A DNA stretch of 64,000 nucleotides, from contig CANJUF010000001.1 of NCBI GenBank assembly GCA_947477745.1, forward strand, positions 124,001-188,000. Reading direction: 5' to 3'. The stretch comes from Sphingomonadaceae bacterium (GTDB lineage: Bacteria; Pseudomonadota; Alphaproteobacteria; Sphingomonadales; Sphingomonadaceae). The position numbers were made by a program, and so were the translations under genes. How positions within the stretch are numbered: the first letter of the stretch is position 1; each line of letters begins with the position of its first letter. The notes under the pieces are model-generated. The model was not told the DNA's origin and did no database searches. It saw only the letters and a program-made list of their open reading frames with translations. Positions 41,894-51,496 of this stretch are shown here, piece by piece.

Positions 41894-42307
41894 ATGCCCC
41901 TTCTTGAAGCTCTGATCGGCCCGATCGTCTCGCTGATCGACAAGGTCATTCCCGATCCAGAGGCGCGCGCGCAGGCCAAGCTCGAATTGCTCAAGATGCA
42001 AGGTTCGCAGGAACTCGAACGCATCGAGGCGCAGCTATCGGCGATCGTCACCGAGGCAAGCTCGGCTGACCCATGGACCAGCCGGGCGCGGCCCACGTTC
42101 CTCTATGTGATGTATGCGCTGATCCTGTGGTCACTGCCAATGGGCCTGCTTTCGGCAATTGATGCCGATACCGCCGGCGCCATCGCCAAGGGCATGACCA
42201 GCTACCTCGGCGCCCTGCCCGAGCCGCTCTATGCCCTGTTCGGCACCGGCTACCTTGGCTATGCAGTGATGCGTCAGTGGGGCAAGATCAAGGGCTCGGA
42301 CAGGTAA
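41894..42307 (+). CDS. 3TM holin-like protein (GTA holin type)
   Basis: MPLLEALIGPIVSLIDKVIPDPEARAQAKLELLKMQ...DPWTSRARPTFLYVMYALILW...LYALFGTGYLGYAVMRQW. Confidence 0.8.
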   Translation: MPLLEALIGPIVSLIDKVIPDPEARAQAKLELLKMQGSQELERIEAQLSAIVTEASSADPWTSRARPTFLYVMYALILWSLPMGLLSAIDADTAGAIAKGMTSYLGALPEPLYALFGTGYLGYAVMRQWGKIKGSDR

Positions 42308-42378
42308 GGTGCCGCGGCCTTGCGCGCGCGCGCAGCGGGGCCTAACCGGTGCCGAGCAAACATCTTCGGGGCACTCAC

Positions 42379-42816
42379 ATGGCTGACCGGCTGGTCTACG
42401 TCCTCAACGGGCCGAACCTCAATCTCCTCGGCACGCGCGAGCCCGAGATTTACGGCCACCAGACGCTCGACGATATCGCCGCGATAATCGAGGCCCGCGC
42501 GCAAGTACTCGATATCGAGATCGACATGCGCCAGTCGAATCACGAAGGCCACCTGATCGACTGGCTGCACGAAGCAAGGGCGCAGGGCGCGCACGCCGTG
42601 CTGCTCAATGCGGCGGGATATACCCACACCTCCGTGGCGCTGCTCGATGCGATCAAGGCGGTGGAGCTGCCGGTCTACGAGGTCCACTTGTCCGATCCGC
42701 ACACGCGAGAGCCGTTCCGGCACCTGTCCTATGTCGGCATGGCCGCGCGCGAGACTTTTCAGGGCCACGGCGCGCAAAGCTATATCCTTGCGCTGGAAGC
42801 CGCAGCGAAGCTCTAG
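42379..42816 (+). CDS. aroQ: Type II 3-dehydroquinate dehydratase
   Basis: 'YVLNGPNLNLLGTREPEIYG', 'RQSNHEGHLIDWLHEA', 'LNAAGYTHTSVALLDA', 'VHLSDPHTREPFRHLSY'. Confidence 0.97.
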   Translation: MADRLVYVLNGPNLNLLGTREPEIYGHQTLDDIAAIIEARAQVLDIEIDMRQSNHEGHLIDWLHEARAQGAHAVLLNAAGYTHTSVALLDAIKAVELPVYEVHLSDPHTREPFRHLSYVGMAARETFQGHGAQSYILALEAAAKL

Positions 42817-43277
42817 TCGAGCGGCACGCCGGGAAGCTGCTTGGCGGTCCTGATCGTCAGCGAAGTCTTGACGCTGGCGACATTGGGCGCAGGCGTGAGC
42901 TTCGAGGTGAGAAATTCCTGAAACGATTGCAGATCGCGGCTGACGATCTTGATGATGAAATCGATCTCGCCGTTGAGCATGTGGCATTCGCGCACTTCGG
43001 GAAGCGAGCGCATGTGATCCTCGAATTGGCGAAGCGCGTCCTCGGCCTGGCTCTTGAGGCTGACCATTGCGAACACTGTAATGGTATAGCCGAGCTTGGC
43101 CGCATCCAGATCGGCATGATAGCCCCGGATCACGCCGCTTTCTTCCAGACCGCGCACCCGGCGCAGGCAAGGCGGCGGGGTCAGCCCGACCTTCGCGGCG
43201 AGATCGACATTGGTCATGCGCCCGTCATCCTGCAGCGAGGCGAGCAGACGCCGGTCAATATCATCGAGACTGTTCAT
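42813..43277 (-). CDS. Lrp/AsnC family transcriptional regulator
   Basis: MNSLDDIDRRLLASLQDDGRMTNVDLAAKVGLTPPPCLRRVRGLEESGVI. Confidence 0.95.
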   Translation of the reverse strand: MNSLDDIDRRLLASLQDDGRMTNVDLAAKVGLTPPPCLRRVRGLEESGVIRGYHADLDAAKLGYTITVFAMVSLKSQAEDALRQFEDHMRSLPEVRECHMLNGEIDFIIKIVSRDLQSFQEFLTSKLTPAPNVASVKTSLTIRTAKQLPGVPLD

Positions 43278-43454
43278 GCCGTTTCACTCGATGCAAAAAT
43301 TGTCACATGCGGAACATTCGCGATGCCGCGGCATTTGGAAATTGCAACGGACGACCGATAATTGTTCATAACGGCATCGTCCCGCTTTGCAACGCATGTC
43401 AAGCGCGTGCTTCATACCCCGGACCGGCCTGCTAGGTGAGGCCAGCGAATCCCC

Positions 43455-44175
43455 ATGCGTGATTTTTCGTCCCGCATGCCCCCGCGCGGAGCAGCAATGC
43501 ATTTCGACGACCGCCTGAACACCGTCCTGAAACAGCCTATTCGCGGGCATGAGATCGCGCGGGTCCAGTACGTCCAGCTGCTCGACCTTCTCGGCAAGAC
43601 CAGCGCCGACACCGCCAGCTCCGCGCTCGATCCCGCCTATGCGCGGCTTTCCGCGCTGGGAGGCGAACTGCCCGCTGCCGAGCGTGTGCGCCTGCTGCGC
43701 GATTCGGGCCTGAAGCTGCGCAATCCTGCCCTCGTCATGTTTCTCGCCGAGGACGAGACCGCATTGGCGAGCGCCGCCGTTGCCGCCGCCGATCTGGAAG
43801 AACAGCAATGGCTCGACCTTGTGCCCGCCTTGCCGGTGCGCGCGCGCGGGGTGCTGCGCCATCGCCGCGATCTTGGCGCAGCGGTCGAAGCGCGGCTCGA
43901 TCGGCTGGGCGTTGCCGACCGCGGACTGCCCGCCGCGCAGGTCATCGATGCACCCATCGCCGAGGCGGCTGACGCCGAAAGCGATGCGATCCCCCCGGCA
44001 GCCGCGCCCAGCCGCGAATCGCCGATCGGCGAGCTGGTCCGCCGGATCGAGCGCTATCGCAAGACCCGGCCCGAGCCCGTCGGTGGGCCAAGCGAGGCTG
44101 CGCCGCGAGCAAGCGGTGCTGGTGCTTGAATTGCCCTCAAGCACGGATGTTTCAGCGAATATTAGGAGCCGCTGA
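43455..44175 (+). pseudogene. Truncated sensor histidine kinase (N-terminal region only; probable out-of-frame C-terminal tail)
   Basis: ORF 43455-44129 ends after SPIGELVRRIERYRKTRPEP; adjacent frame ends RLRREQAVLVLELPSSTDVSANIRSR, resembling a kinase C-terminus. Confidence 0.5.
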
Positions 44176-44189
44176 GCTAAGCATCCGCC

Positions 44190-45212
44190 GTGATGCACGC
44201 CATGCTTGATACTACCAACATCCTCGAACGGCCCGATTCGGACCGGGCGGCGGCGTTTGCCCCGTCGTTCAGGCAGCGCTTCCTTGTCTCGATCGATACC
44301 GAGGAAGAGTTCGACTGGAACGCGCCGGTCAGCCGCGAAAGCCATGCTGTTTCCGCTGCTTCGCGTATCGCCGAATTCCAGCGCTTCAGCGAGGCGCGCG
44401 GCGTCGTGCCGCTATGGCTGGTGGATTGGCCGATCGCCCATTCGGCGCAGGCCGCCGAGATCCTGCGTCCGGCCGCCGCCGCCGGAAAGGCGGAGATCGG
44501 CCTGCACTTACACCCCTGGGTCAATCCGCCGTTCGATGAGGAGGTGAGCCAATTCAACAGTTTCGCCGGCAACCTTCCCGCCGCGCTCGAGCGCGAGAAA
44601 TTCGTTCGCCTGCATCAGGCAATCGAGACGAACCTGGGGGTTCGCCCGGTCGTTTACCGCGCAGGCCGCTACGGCGCGGGACCGGCAACCGCACGCCTGC
44701 TCACGGACATGGGCTATGCGATCGACACCTCGGTACGCGCCAATTTCGACTATTCGCAGGAACATGGCGCACCCGACTATCACGCCCATCCGCTGACGCC
44801 CTATTGGCTCGATTCGCACCAGAGCCTGCTCGAATTGCCGGTCACGACGGTGTTCACCGGACTGCTGCGCCGGCTGGGGCCAAGGCTGCTGCCGCGCGCC
44901 GCGCGCGTGCCGAGGCTGCCGGGAGTGCTCGCGCGCACCCGCCTGCTCGAGCGCATCCCGCTCACGCCCGAGGGCGTACCCGTGCGCGAGGCGCTGCGCG
45001 CCATCGATGCGGCCGTGGCGCAAAAGCTGCCGGTCTTGATGTTCTCGTTCCACAGCCCTTCGCTTGCCGTGGGTCACACGCCTTATGTGCGCAGTCTTGA
45101 CCAGCTCACACGGTTCTACGATTGGTGGGAGCGCGTGCTCGACCATCTGGCAAAGCGCGGCGTCGCCCCGGCAACAATTGCCGAGGTGATCCGCGCGGCG
45201 CATCTTGCTTAG
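44190..45212 (+). CDS. Polysaccharide deacetylase-family (WalW-like) protein
   Basis: 'FLVSIDTEEEFDWNAPVSR', 'AEIGLHLHPWVNPPFDEE', 'VYRAGRYGAGPATARLL', 'LPVLMFSFHSPSL'. Confidence 0.85.
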   Translation: MMHAMLDTTNILERPDSDRAAAFAPSFRQRFLVSIDTEEEFDWNAPVSRESHAVSAASRIAEFQRFSEARGVVPLWLVDWPIAHSAQAAEILRPAAAAGKAEIGLHLHPWVNPPFDEEVSQFNSFAGNLPAALEREKFVRLHQAIETNLGVRPVVYRAGRYGAGPATARLLTDMGYAIDTSVRANFDYSQEHGAPDYHAHPLTPYWLDSHQSLLELPVTTVFTGLLRRLGPRLLPRAARVPRLPGVLARTRLLERIPLTPEGVPVREALRAIDAAVAQKLPVLMFSFHSPSLAVGHTPYVRSLDQLTRFYDWWERVLDHLAKRGVAPATIAEVIRAAHLA

Positions 45213-45294
45213 CGGCGGCAGGCAAGCTAACGCGCTGCCTTCCGGCCGGCTGGATATTCAGACGGACGGGCAAAGCGCACAAGCGATGAATTGC

Positions 45295-45371
45295 GGGCCT
45301 GTAGCTCAGTTGGTTAGAGCTGGCCGCTCATAACGGCTAGGTCGCGGGTTCGAGTCCTGCCGGGCCCACCA
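45295..45371 (+). tRNA. tRNA with CAT anticodon (Ile2 or Met)
   Basis: gggcctgtagctcagttggttagagctggccgctcataacggctaggtcgcgggttcgagtcctgccgggcccacca. Confidence 0.93.
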
Positions 45372-45394
45372 TCGCCTTACGCCGGAACCAGGGT

Positions 45395-45471
<77 letters not shown>

Positions 45472-45849
45472 ATCTTTTCAATGGTTTAATGCAAATTTTT
45501 GCTCTGTTAATTGGACGCCGGGTTACGCCTCGGGTTTCACCTTTAAGGCATGGTGGAAACGCACTCGGCGAAGGTTCGCATTGCGCGTAGCGCGAATCGG
45601 GCGGCTCCTCGCTTTGCTTAACAAGTCGCGAACGTCCGAGATTCGAATGCTCACCGGCCGCGATAGCAACAAAATCTGCTTGATCTCACCGAGCAATCCG
45701 GTTCTTGAACGCGTTCCGTCAACAAAGCGGTGCGGCCTGACGTCAAATATGGTCTGGCATCTTCCATGCAGTGGGCCGCCTCGAGCGACATAAGATCGAT
45801 GAAGTGCTTCCGTTCTCACTGTCAATTTCGATCTTTCCTGCAATTGACG

Positions 45850-46385
45850 TGCTCCCCTGAAATGTGACCGATTTTGGGTAGAGTCCGACGCAAAGGAGTC
45901 GGACGAAAATGAAGCGCAGCAGGTTCAGCGAAGAGCAGATCATCGCGATTTTGAAGGAACAGGAAGCGGGCATGGCGACGGCAGATGTTTGCCGCCGCCA
46001 CGGGATCAGCTTGGCGACGTTCTACAAATGGAAGTCGAAGTATGGCGGTCTGGAGGTCTCCGATGCACGGCGCCTGCGGACGCTCCAGGAGGAGAACGCC
46101 CGGCTGACGAAGCTGTTGGCCGAAGCGATGCTCGACAATGTGGTGCTGAAGGATCTGGCATCAAAAAAATGGTGACGCCCGGCGCTAAGCGTGAAGCTGT
46201 CGCTCATGCCCGCCAACATCACGGGCTGAGCGAGCGTCGGGCGTGCAACCTGGTGGGCGTGAGCCGGCGGGTGATCCGGTATCGATCATCGCGGCCAGAC
46301 GATGGTCCGCTGCGGCAACGGCTGCGAGAGCTAGCGGCAGAGCGTCGCCGGTTCGGCTATCGCCGTCTGGGCTACGCGCATTGCG
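45850..46385 (+). mobile_element. IS3-family insertion sequence remnant (orfA intact, orfB truncated)
   Basis: orfA-like protein followed by the start of orfB, which stops at FGYRRLGYAHCAGWT; left end near tgctcccctgaaatgtgacc; boundaries approximate. Confidence 0.8.
45909..46175 (+). CDS. IS3-family transposase OrfA (HTH)
   Basis: MKRSRFSEEQIIAILKEQEAGMATADVCRRHGISLATFYKWKSKYGGLEVSDARRLRTLQEENARLTKLLAEAMLD. Confidence 0.93.
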   Translation: MKRSRFSEEQIIAILKEQEAGMATADVCRRHGISLATFYKWKSKYGGLEVSDARRLRTLQEENARLTKLLAEAMLDNVVLKDLASKKW

Positions 46386-46399
46386 CGGGTTGGACTTGA
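46172..46399 (+). pseudogene. IS3-family transposase OrfB, truncated
   Basis: VTPGAKREAVAHARQHHGLSERRACNLVGVSRRVIRYRS...RRRFGYRRLGY then unrelated sequence. Confidence 0.8.
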
Positions 46400-46503
46400 G
46401 CATCGTCGTTGACATAAATTCAACGCGCGGATGGATATTGGCAGTCATGAGGATTGCTCCTTGCAAACGGGAGCATCCCATCTATCGGCGCGACGCCGGC
46501 GCG

Positions 46504-47238
46504 CTAAGGACAATAAATCGGAATATTCGGCTCAAATGCTTCAAGCCGGTAACCTCGCCGCAACGTGATTCCGCAATCCCGATCAAAGCTGGCTCCATAC
46601 AACGGAAAGAGATCGGAGAACCGAAGCGGTTTGCCAGCGTATTCCTTCCTTATCCTGCGCACGCTGTCGACCAGCCGGGTCACGGTGAGAGTTTCGTCGA
46701 GATCCTGAAAAAATAACGGCACCACCTGACTCACCCCGTCTGCGAAATGAGGATCGTAGACGCTGTCGCGACATTTTCTGGCGAGTACTGGCCTTCCGGT
46801 GACTTCCTGTGCAAGCGCCATGACTCCTGACACTTGTAGATCGAGGAAAGCGTCATCTGGTCGACCTCTGCGCGGTCGAAGCAGCTCCACCGTCTTTGCG
46901 GCTGCCAACTGGATATGCCGCTGGCTCACCGCGACGTTTTCTGCGTTCGCCATCGCCCGTGCATGGTGAGAAATCACCATCTCGATTTCAGGATGGATCC
47001 TGTCCCCTCGACGTTTCGCAGGATACTTGCGCGCAAGTCTGCGACGAAGCCGCTCCAGCGAGGCGTTGAAAGCGACATTGTCGCCGGCGTGAGCCGCTCT
47101 CCCGATCAGAAAACTGTGCTTCAGATAAGCGAGACGCTTCTGGAACTCGACCACCAGCAAGGCTTCGCGAGCAGGATCTGAGACCAGATTGATCGCCGCT
47201 GGCAAATTGGAGGGGTCGTTTGTACGGGGGCGTGGCAC
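46504..47238 (-). CDS. Hypothetical accessory protein
   Basis: 244-aa ORF MPRPRTNDPSNLPAAINLV...; no recognised domain; in a lower-GC region next to the IS remnant. Confidence 0.6.
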   Translation of the reverse strand: MPRPRTNDPSNLPAAINLVSDPAREALLVVEFQKRLAYLKHSFLIGRAAHAGDNVAFNASLERLRRRLARKYPAKRRGDRIHPEIEMVISHHARAMANAENVAVSQRHIQLAAAKTVELLRPRRGRPDDAFLDLQVSGVMALAQEVTGRPVLARKCRDSVYDPHFADGVSQVVPLFFQDLDETLTVTRLVDSVRRIRKEYAGKPLRFSDLFPLYGASFDRDCGITLRRGYRLEAFEPNIPIYCP

Positions 47239-47289
47239 CAGAACTCCTTTGCAATTTCAACCTAGCAGAACGTGCTCCGCAGTGCCAGT

Positions 47290-47442
47290 TTCCCTCAGTG
47301 CTTCCCTGCAGGTTCCCTGTTCCATCGAGCAGGGAAAATCTGAATAAATCTGGCGCAATTCTGCCGGTTTATCGTAGCAGTTTGTTCCAAAGCCCGGCGC
47401 AAATGCCGTTTTTCCGTGTAGATTGCCTGCCTATCAGGGAAA
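47290..47442. repeat. Cluster of TTCCCT / AGGGAA repeats
   Basis: TTCCCT at 47290, 47302, 47313; inverted AGGGAA at 47331 and 47437. Confidence 0.7.
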
Positions 47443-47645
47443 GCGGAAGTGAGAGACGTTTGCTCCGGACTGCGCCGCGCACCAGGCAGTCCTGAATACC
47501 TCCCCCTTGTGGGGCACTCGCGGTTATGTCCGCGACAAGTGACGCATGCCGGATTTGGCATTGCTCCCAGATACGCATGGCAATAGGCTGAACTCCCTTT
47601 TCAAGCGCCCAAAACGGGTGACGCGAAGGGCGAGAGGACGGCGTC

Positions 47646-48839
47646 ATGGAAATTCCGGAAAATGTCCCGGCTGACCGGGTCATAGATCTGGACGTTTATA
47701 ACCCAGCGCCCGAACTCGATGATCCGGCACAGGCCTGGAAGGCGCTTCATGCCCGCGACGAGGCGCTGCTCTGGACGCCGCGCAATGGCGGGCACTGGGT
47801 GGCGACGCGCGGGAGCTCGATCCGCGCGATCCTCGAAGATCACGAGAGCTTTTCATCGAACGTGCTGATGGTTCCGAGGGAGCGCGGCCTTTCCAATCTT
47901 CTGCCCACGGCTGCCGACCCGCCGCGCCACCGCCCGTTCCGGATGGTGATCCAGCAGGCCTTTACGCCCGCCTCGGTCCGCAGCCGCGAGGAGGGCATCC
48001 GCGCACTCAGCCGCGATCTCATCGCCCGGATCGCGCCGCTTGGGCAGGCGGATTTCATGCGCGATTTTGCCTCACGGCTGCCCACCGGCGTGTTCCTGCA
48101 GATCGCCGATCTTCCGACCGAGCATTTCGACCTGCTCTACGGCTGGATGGAAGCGGTGATGCGGCCCGACGGTTCGGCCGATCAGGGTGAACTGATGCAG
48201 CGCTTTGCCGATTACCTGTTGCCGATTCTGACCGAGAGGAAGGCCAACCCGGGCGGCGACGTGATCAGCGCGATTGCCACGGCCCGGATCGAAGGGCAGC
48301 CGATCACGCAGGACGATGCCGTCAACATGGCGACGACGCTGCTGCTGGGCGGGCTCGATACGGTGGCCGCGCTGATGTCGTTCGTGTGGGATCATCTGGC
48401 GCGCGATCCAGCGCTGCAGCGCTTGCTTGCCGACAGCCCCGAGCGCATCCGCGACGCGGTCGAAGAATTCTGCCGCCGCTTTCCGGTCGGCACCAATACC
48501 CGCATCACGGCGCGCGACACCGAAATCGACGGGGTGACGATCCACAAGGGCGATCTGGTCACCACCCCGCAAATCCTCCATGCGCTCGACGAGCGCGAAT
48601 ATCCTGACCCGCTGAGGTTCGACATCGACCGCCAGACCGGCGGCTATTCGTCGTTCGGCCACGGTGTCCACCGCTGCCCCGGCTCGTTCCTCGGCAAGAT
48701 GGAACTGCGCATCGCGCTGGAGGAATGGCTTGCCGCGATCCCCGCGTTCGGGATCGCGCCGGGCGCGCGTGTCAGGGTGACGCCGGGCGTGACGGCGGGC
48801 ATATTCAGCCTGCCGCTTACCTGGCCGGCAGCTGCCTGA
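47646..48839 (+). CDS. Cytochrome P450
   Basis: 'LLGGLDTVAALMSF' I-helix, 'EFCRRFPVG', heme-binding 'FGHGVHRCPGSFLGKMEL'. Confidence 0.96.
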   Translation: MEIPENVPADRVIDLDVYNPAPELDDPAQAWKALHARDEALLWTPRNGGHWVATRGSSIRAILEDHESFSSNVLMVPRERGLSNLLPTAADPPRHRPFRMVIQQAFTPASVRSREEGIRALSRDLIARIAPLGQADFMRDFASRLPTGVFLQIADLPTEHFDLLYGWMEAVMRPDGSADQGELMQRFADYLLPILTERKANPGGDVISAIATARIEGQPITQDDAVNMATTLLLGGLDTVAALMSFVWDHLARDPALQRLLADSPERIRDAVEEFCRRFPVGTNTRITARDTEIDGVTIHKGDLVTTPQILHALDEREYPDPLRFDIDRQTGGYSSFGHGVHRCPGSFLGKMELRIALEEWLAAIPAFGIAPGARVRVTPGVTAGIFSLPLTWPAAA

Positions 48840-50203
48840 TGGGGTTCGATGCCGAAGGCGCGCGGGGCATGGCCGATGTCTGCGCCATCCTTGCCGGAGA
48901 CACGGTGCCGCCGCCGCCCGAGTATTTCGACAGCGGCAGCGAGAACCCCGGCAGCGAGCCGGTTTCCAAGCACTGCATGATCAGCCCGGACTATGCGCGC
49001 GCCGAGGCGCGGCACCTGTGGCGCAAGGTGTGGCAGATGGCCTGCCGCGAGCGCGCCATCCCCGAGGTCGGCGATTACACGGTCTATGACATTCTCGATC
49101 AGTCGGTGATCGTGGTGCGCACCGGGCAGCAGGAATTTTCCGCCTATCACAATGTCTGCCAGCACCGCGGCATCCGGCTGGTGACCCAGGCCGGAAAGCT
49201 CGGCGAGCGCGGCCAGTTCATGTGCCCGTTCCACGGCTGGTGCTACGACCGGCAAGGCAAGCTCAAGGCCCTGCCGCGCGCATGGGACTTCCCCTCGCTC
49301 GATCCTGCGAAGGTCGCGCTGCCTGCGCTAAAGGTCGATTGCTGGGACGGCTGGGTCTTCGTCAATTTCGATCCCGATGCGGCGCCGCTCGCCGACTACC
49401 TTGGCGACATGCTGCCGCGCCACTTCGCGCTTTGGCCGCAGGCCGAGCGGCACCTCGTCAGCCACGCGGCCAAGATCATCCGCTGCAACTGGAAAGCCGC
49501 CTTCGAAGCTTTCCTCGAGGTCTACCACGTGCCCGTCACTCACCCGACGGGCGGGCAGTTTGCGACCGACATCGCCACGAAATACGACGAGTTCGGCTCG
49601 CATGGCCGGATGCATCTGCTGAAATTCCACGCACCCAAGGGGGTTTCGGAGCAGGATCTCGTCGATCACTGGATCGGCATGGGACTGGCGGCGGGCAAGG
49701 ACGATATCCCGCAGGTTCCGCAGGGCCGCCGCGCGCGCGGGGTGCTCGCGGACTATCAGCGTAATCAATATTCCCGGCGGACCGGGCGCGATTTCAGCCG
49801 GTTCAGCGATGCCGAGATGCTCGATACGCTCGAGTACTTCGTGTTCCCCAACTTCGCGCCCTGGGGCGGCTTCGGCACCAACCTTGCCTACCGTGTCCGT
49901 CCCAACCGCGAAGATCCCGACTCGTGCCTGTTCGAGGTGATGGTGACCGCGCCGGACCCTGCTGGCGAGAAACCGGCCGATGCGCCGCCGACCCTGCTGG
50001 CCGAAGGCGCGTCGTGGATGGAAGCGCCGGGCATGAGCGGCCTAGGCAAGATTCTCGACGAGGACGTGGCGAACCTCGAACGGGTGCAGCAGGGCCTGCA
50101 TTCGGACGGCTACCACACGATGCATTTTGCCCGCTATCAGGAGCGGCTGATCCGCCACTTGCACCGCACCGTCGATGCGTACCTGGCGGCAGGCGAGAGC
50201 TGA
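48839..50203 (+). CDS. Aromatic ring-hydroxylating (Rieske) oxygenase alpha subunit
   Basis: 'CQHRGIRLV...CPFHGWCYDRQGKLK', 'EAFLEVYHVPVTHP'; 1-nt overlap with the P450. Confidence 0.93.
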   Translation: MGFDAEGARGMADVCAILAGDTVPPPPEYFDSGSENPGSEPVSKHCMISPDYARAEARHLWRKVWQMACRERAIPEVGDYTVYDILDQSVIVVRTGQQEFSAYHNVCQHRGIRLVTQAGKLGERGQFMCPFHGWCYDRQGKLKALPRAWDFPSLDPAKVALPALKVDCWDGWVFVNFDPDAAPLADYLGDMLPRHFALWPQAERHLVSHAAKIIRCNWKAAFEAFLEVYHVPVTHPTGGQFATDIATKYDEFGSHGRMHLLKFHAPKGVSEQDLVDHWIGMGLAAGKDDIPQVPQGRRARGVLADYQRNQYSRRTGRDFSRFSDAEMLDTLEYFVFPNFAPWGGFGTNLAYRVRPNREDPDSCLFEVMVTAPDPAGEKPADAPPTLLAEGASWMEAPGMSGLGKILDEDVANLERVQQGLHSDGYHTMHFARYQERLIRHLHRTVDAYLAAGES

Positions 50204-50204
50204 A

Positions 50205-50534
50205 TTGGTCAGGGTCACCTTCACCGATCAGCTCGGCCATTCGGTCTCTATCGACCATCCGCCGGAATGCAGCCTGATGGAAGCAGCGGTCGAGAACGAA
50301 ATCACCGGCATCGAGGCGCAGTGCTACGGAGCAGCCGTGTGCGGCACCTGCCATGTCTATGTAGGTCCGCAGTGGCTCGAGGCGGCAGGCGAGAAAAGCG
50401 AATGGGAGCAGGCCATGCTCGATGCCCTGCCACTCGCGCGCGCAGAATCGCGGTTGTCCTGCCAGATCGTGCTTTCAGACCGGATCGACGGCGCAGGCTT
50501 TATCCTGCCCGAACGGCAGGAGTCGCTCGAATGA
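50205..50534 (+). CDS. 2Fe-2S ferredoxin
   Basis: 'CYGAAVCGTCHVYVG...RLSCQIVL'; likely TTG start. Confidence 0.92.
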   Translation: MVRVTFTDQLGHSVSIDHPPECSLMEAAVENEITGIEAQCYGAAVCGTCHVYVGPQWLEAAGEKSEWEQAMLDALPLARAESRLSCQIVLSDRIDGAGFILPERQESLE

Positions 50535-51490
50535 CAGAACAACTCCGCTTTGACGGGCGCGTGGCGCTGATCACCGGGGCTGGGCGCGGAATGGGCCGCG
50601 AGCATGCGGAGTTCCTTGCCGGGCGCGGGGCAACCATAGTGGTTGCCGACCTTGGCACCGCCACCGACGGCAGCGGCAAGGACGAAGCGGTGGCAGTGCA
50701 AACTGTCGAGGTCATCCGTTCCGCTGGCGGCAAGGCGAGCGCGTGGACCGGCGATCTCGCCACCGAAGCGGGCGCGCGCGGCGCGGTCCGCCATGCTCTT
50801 TCCGAGCATGGGCGTCTGGACATTATCGTGCACAACGCTGGCTTCTCGCGCAGCGTGCCGTTTGCACAGGCCAAGATCGCTGACCTCGACGATCTCTATG
50901 CCATCAATACCCGCGCCGCCGCATTGATGGTCAGCGAAGCCTGGCCGGCGATGACCGCGCAGGGGCACGGCCGCATCGTCTTTGTCGGATCGACCGCAAT
51001 GTACGGGATGTCCGATGCGGTCTATTATTCAGCGATCAAGGCGTCCTATCTCGGCCTGACCCGAAGCCTCGCCGAAGCGGGGCGGGATCACGGTATCGCC
51101 GTGAACCTGATCGGGCCAAGCGCCGTCAGCCGCCTTGCCGACACGATCGAGGAATCCGAATTCAAGCGCTGGTTCTTCGAGACCATGAAGCCCGAACTGG
51201 TAACCGCGCTGGTCGCCTATCTCGTGCACGAGGATGCGACGGTGAACGGAGAGAGCTTTGCCGCTGCCGGCGGGCGCGTAGCGCCGATCCTGATGGGCGA
51301 GGCATATGGCTTCATCGACCGGGAATTGACCCCCGAGGGGATCGGCAAGGCGATCGCCCGGATCCGTGACCAATCGAGCTTCGAGCCATTTGCCGATTAT
51401 GTAACTTCGGCGGCGCGGTTGATGGAGCTTCTGGGCTATTCGCCGAGCCAGCCGCTCGGTCCGCTTACTTTTCATGAGCCGGACCGCTAG
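50531..51490 (+). CDS. SDR family oxidoreductase
   Basis: 'ALITGAGRGMGREHA', 'IIVHNAGFS', 'YYSAIKASYLGLTRSLA'; ATGA overlap with the ferredoxin. Confidence 0.94.
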   Translation: MTEQLRFDGRVALITGAGRGMGREHAEFLAGRGATIVVADLGTATDGSGKDEAVAVQTVEVIRSAGGKASAWTGDLATEAGARGAVRHALSEHGRLDIIVHNAGFSRSVPFAQAKIADLDDLYAINTRAAALMVSEAWPAMTAQGHGRIVFVGSTAMYGMSDAVYYSAIKASYLGLTRSLAEAGRDHGIAVNLIGPSAVSRLADTIEESEFKRWFFETMKPELVTALVAYLVHEDATVNGESFAAAGGRVAPILMGEAYGFIDRELTPEGIGKAIARIRDQSSFEPFADYVTSAARLMELLGYSPSQPLGPLTFHEPDR

Positions 51491-51496
51491 CGCGCC

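Noticed and set aside
45850-46399. Intact, active IS3 transposon
   Set aside because: orfB loses homology about 65 codons in and no right inverted repeat was found
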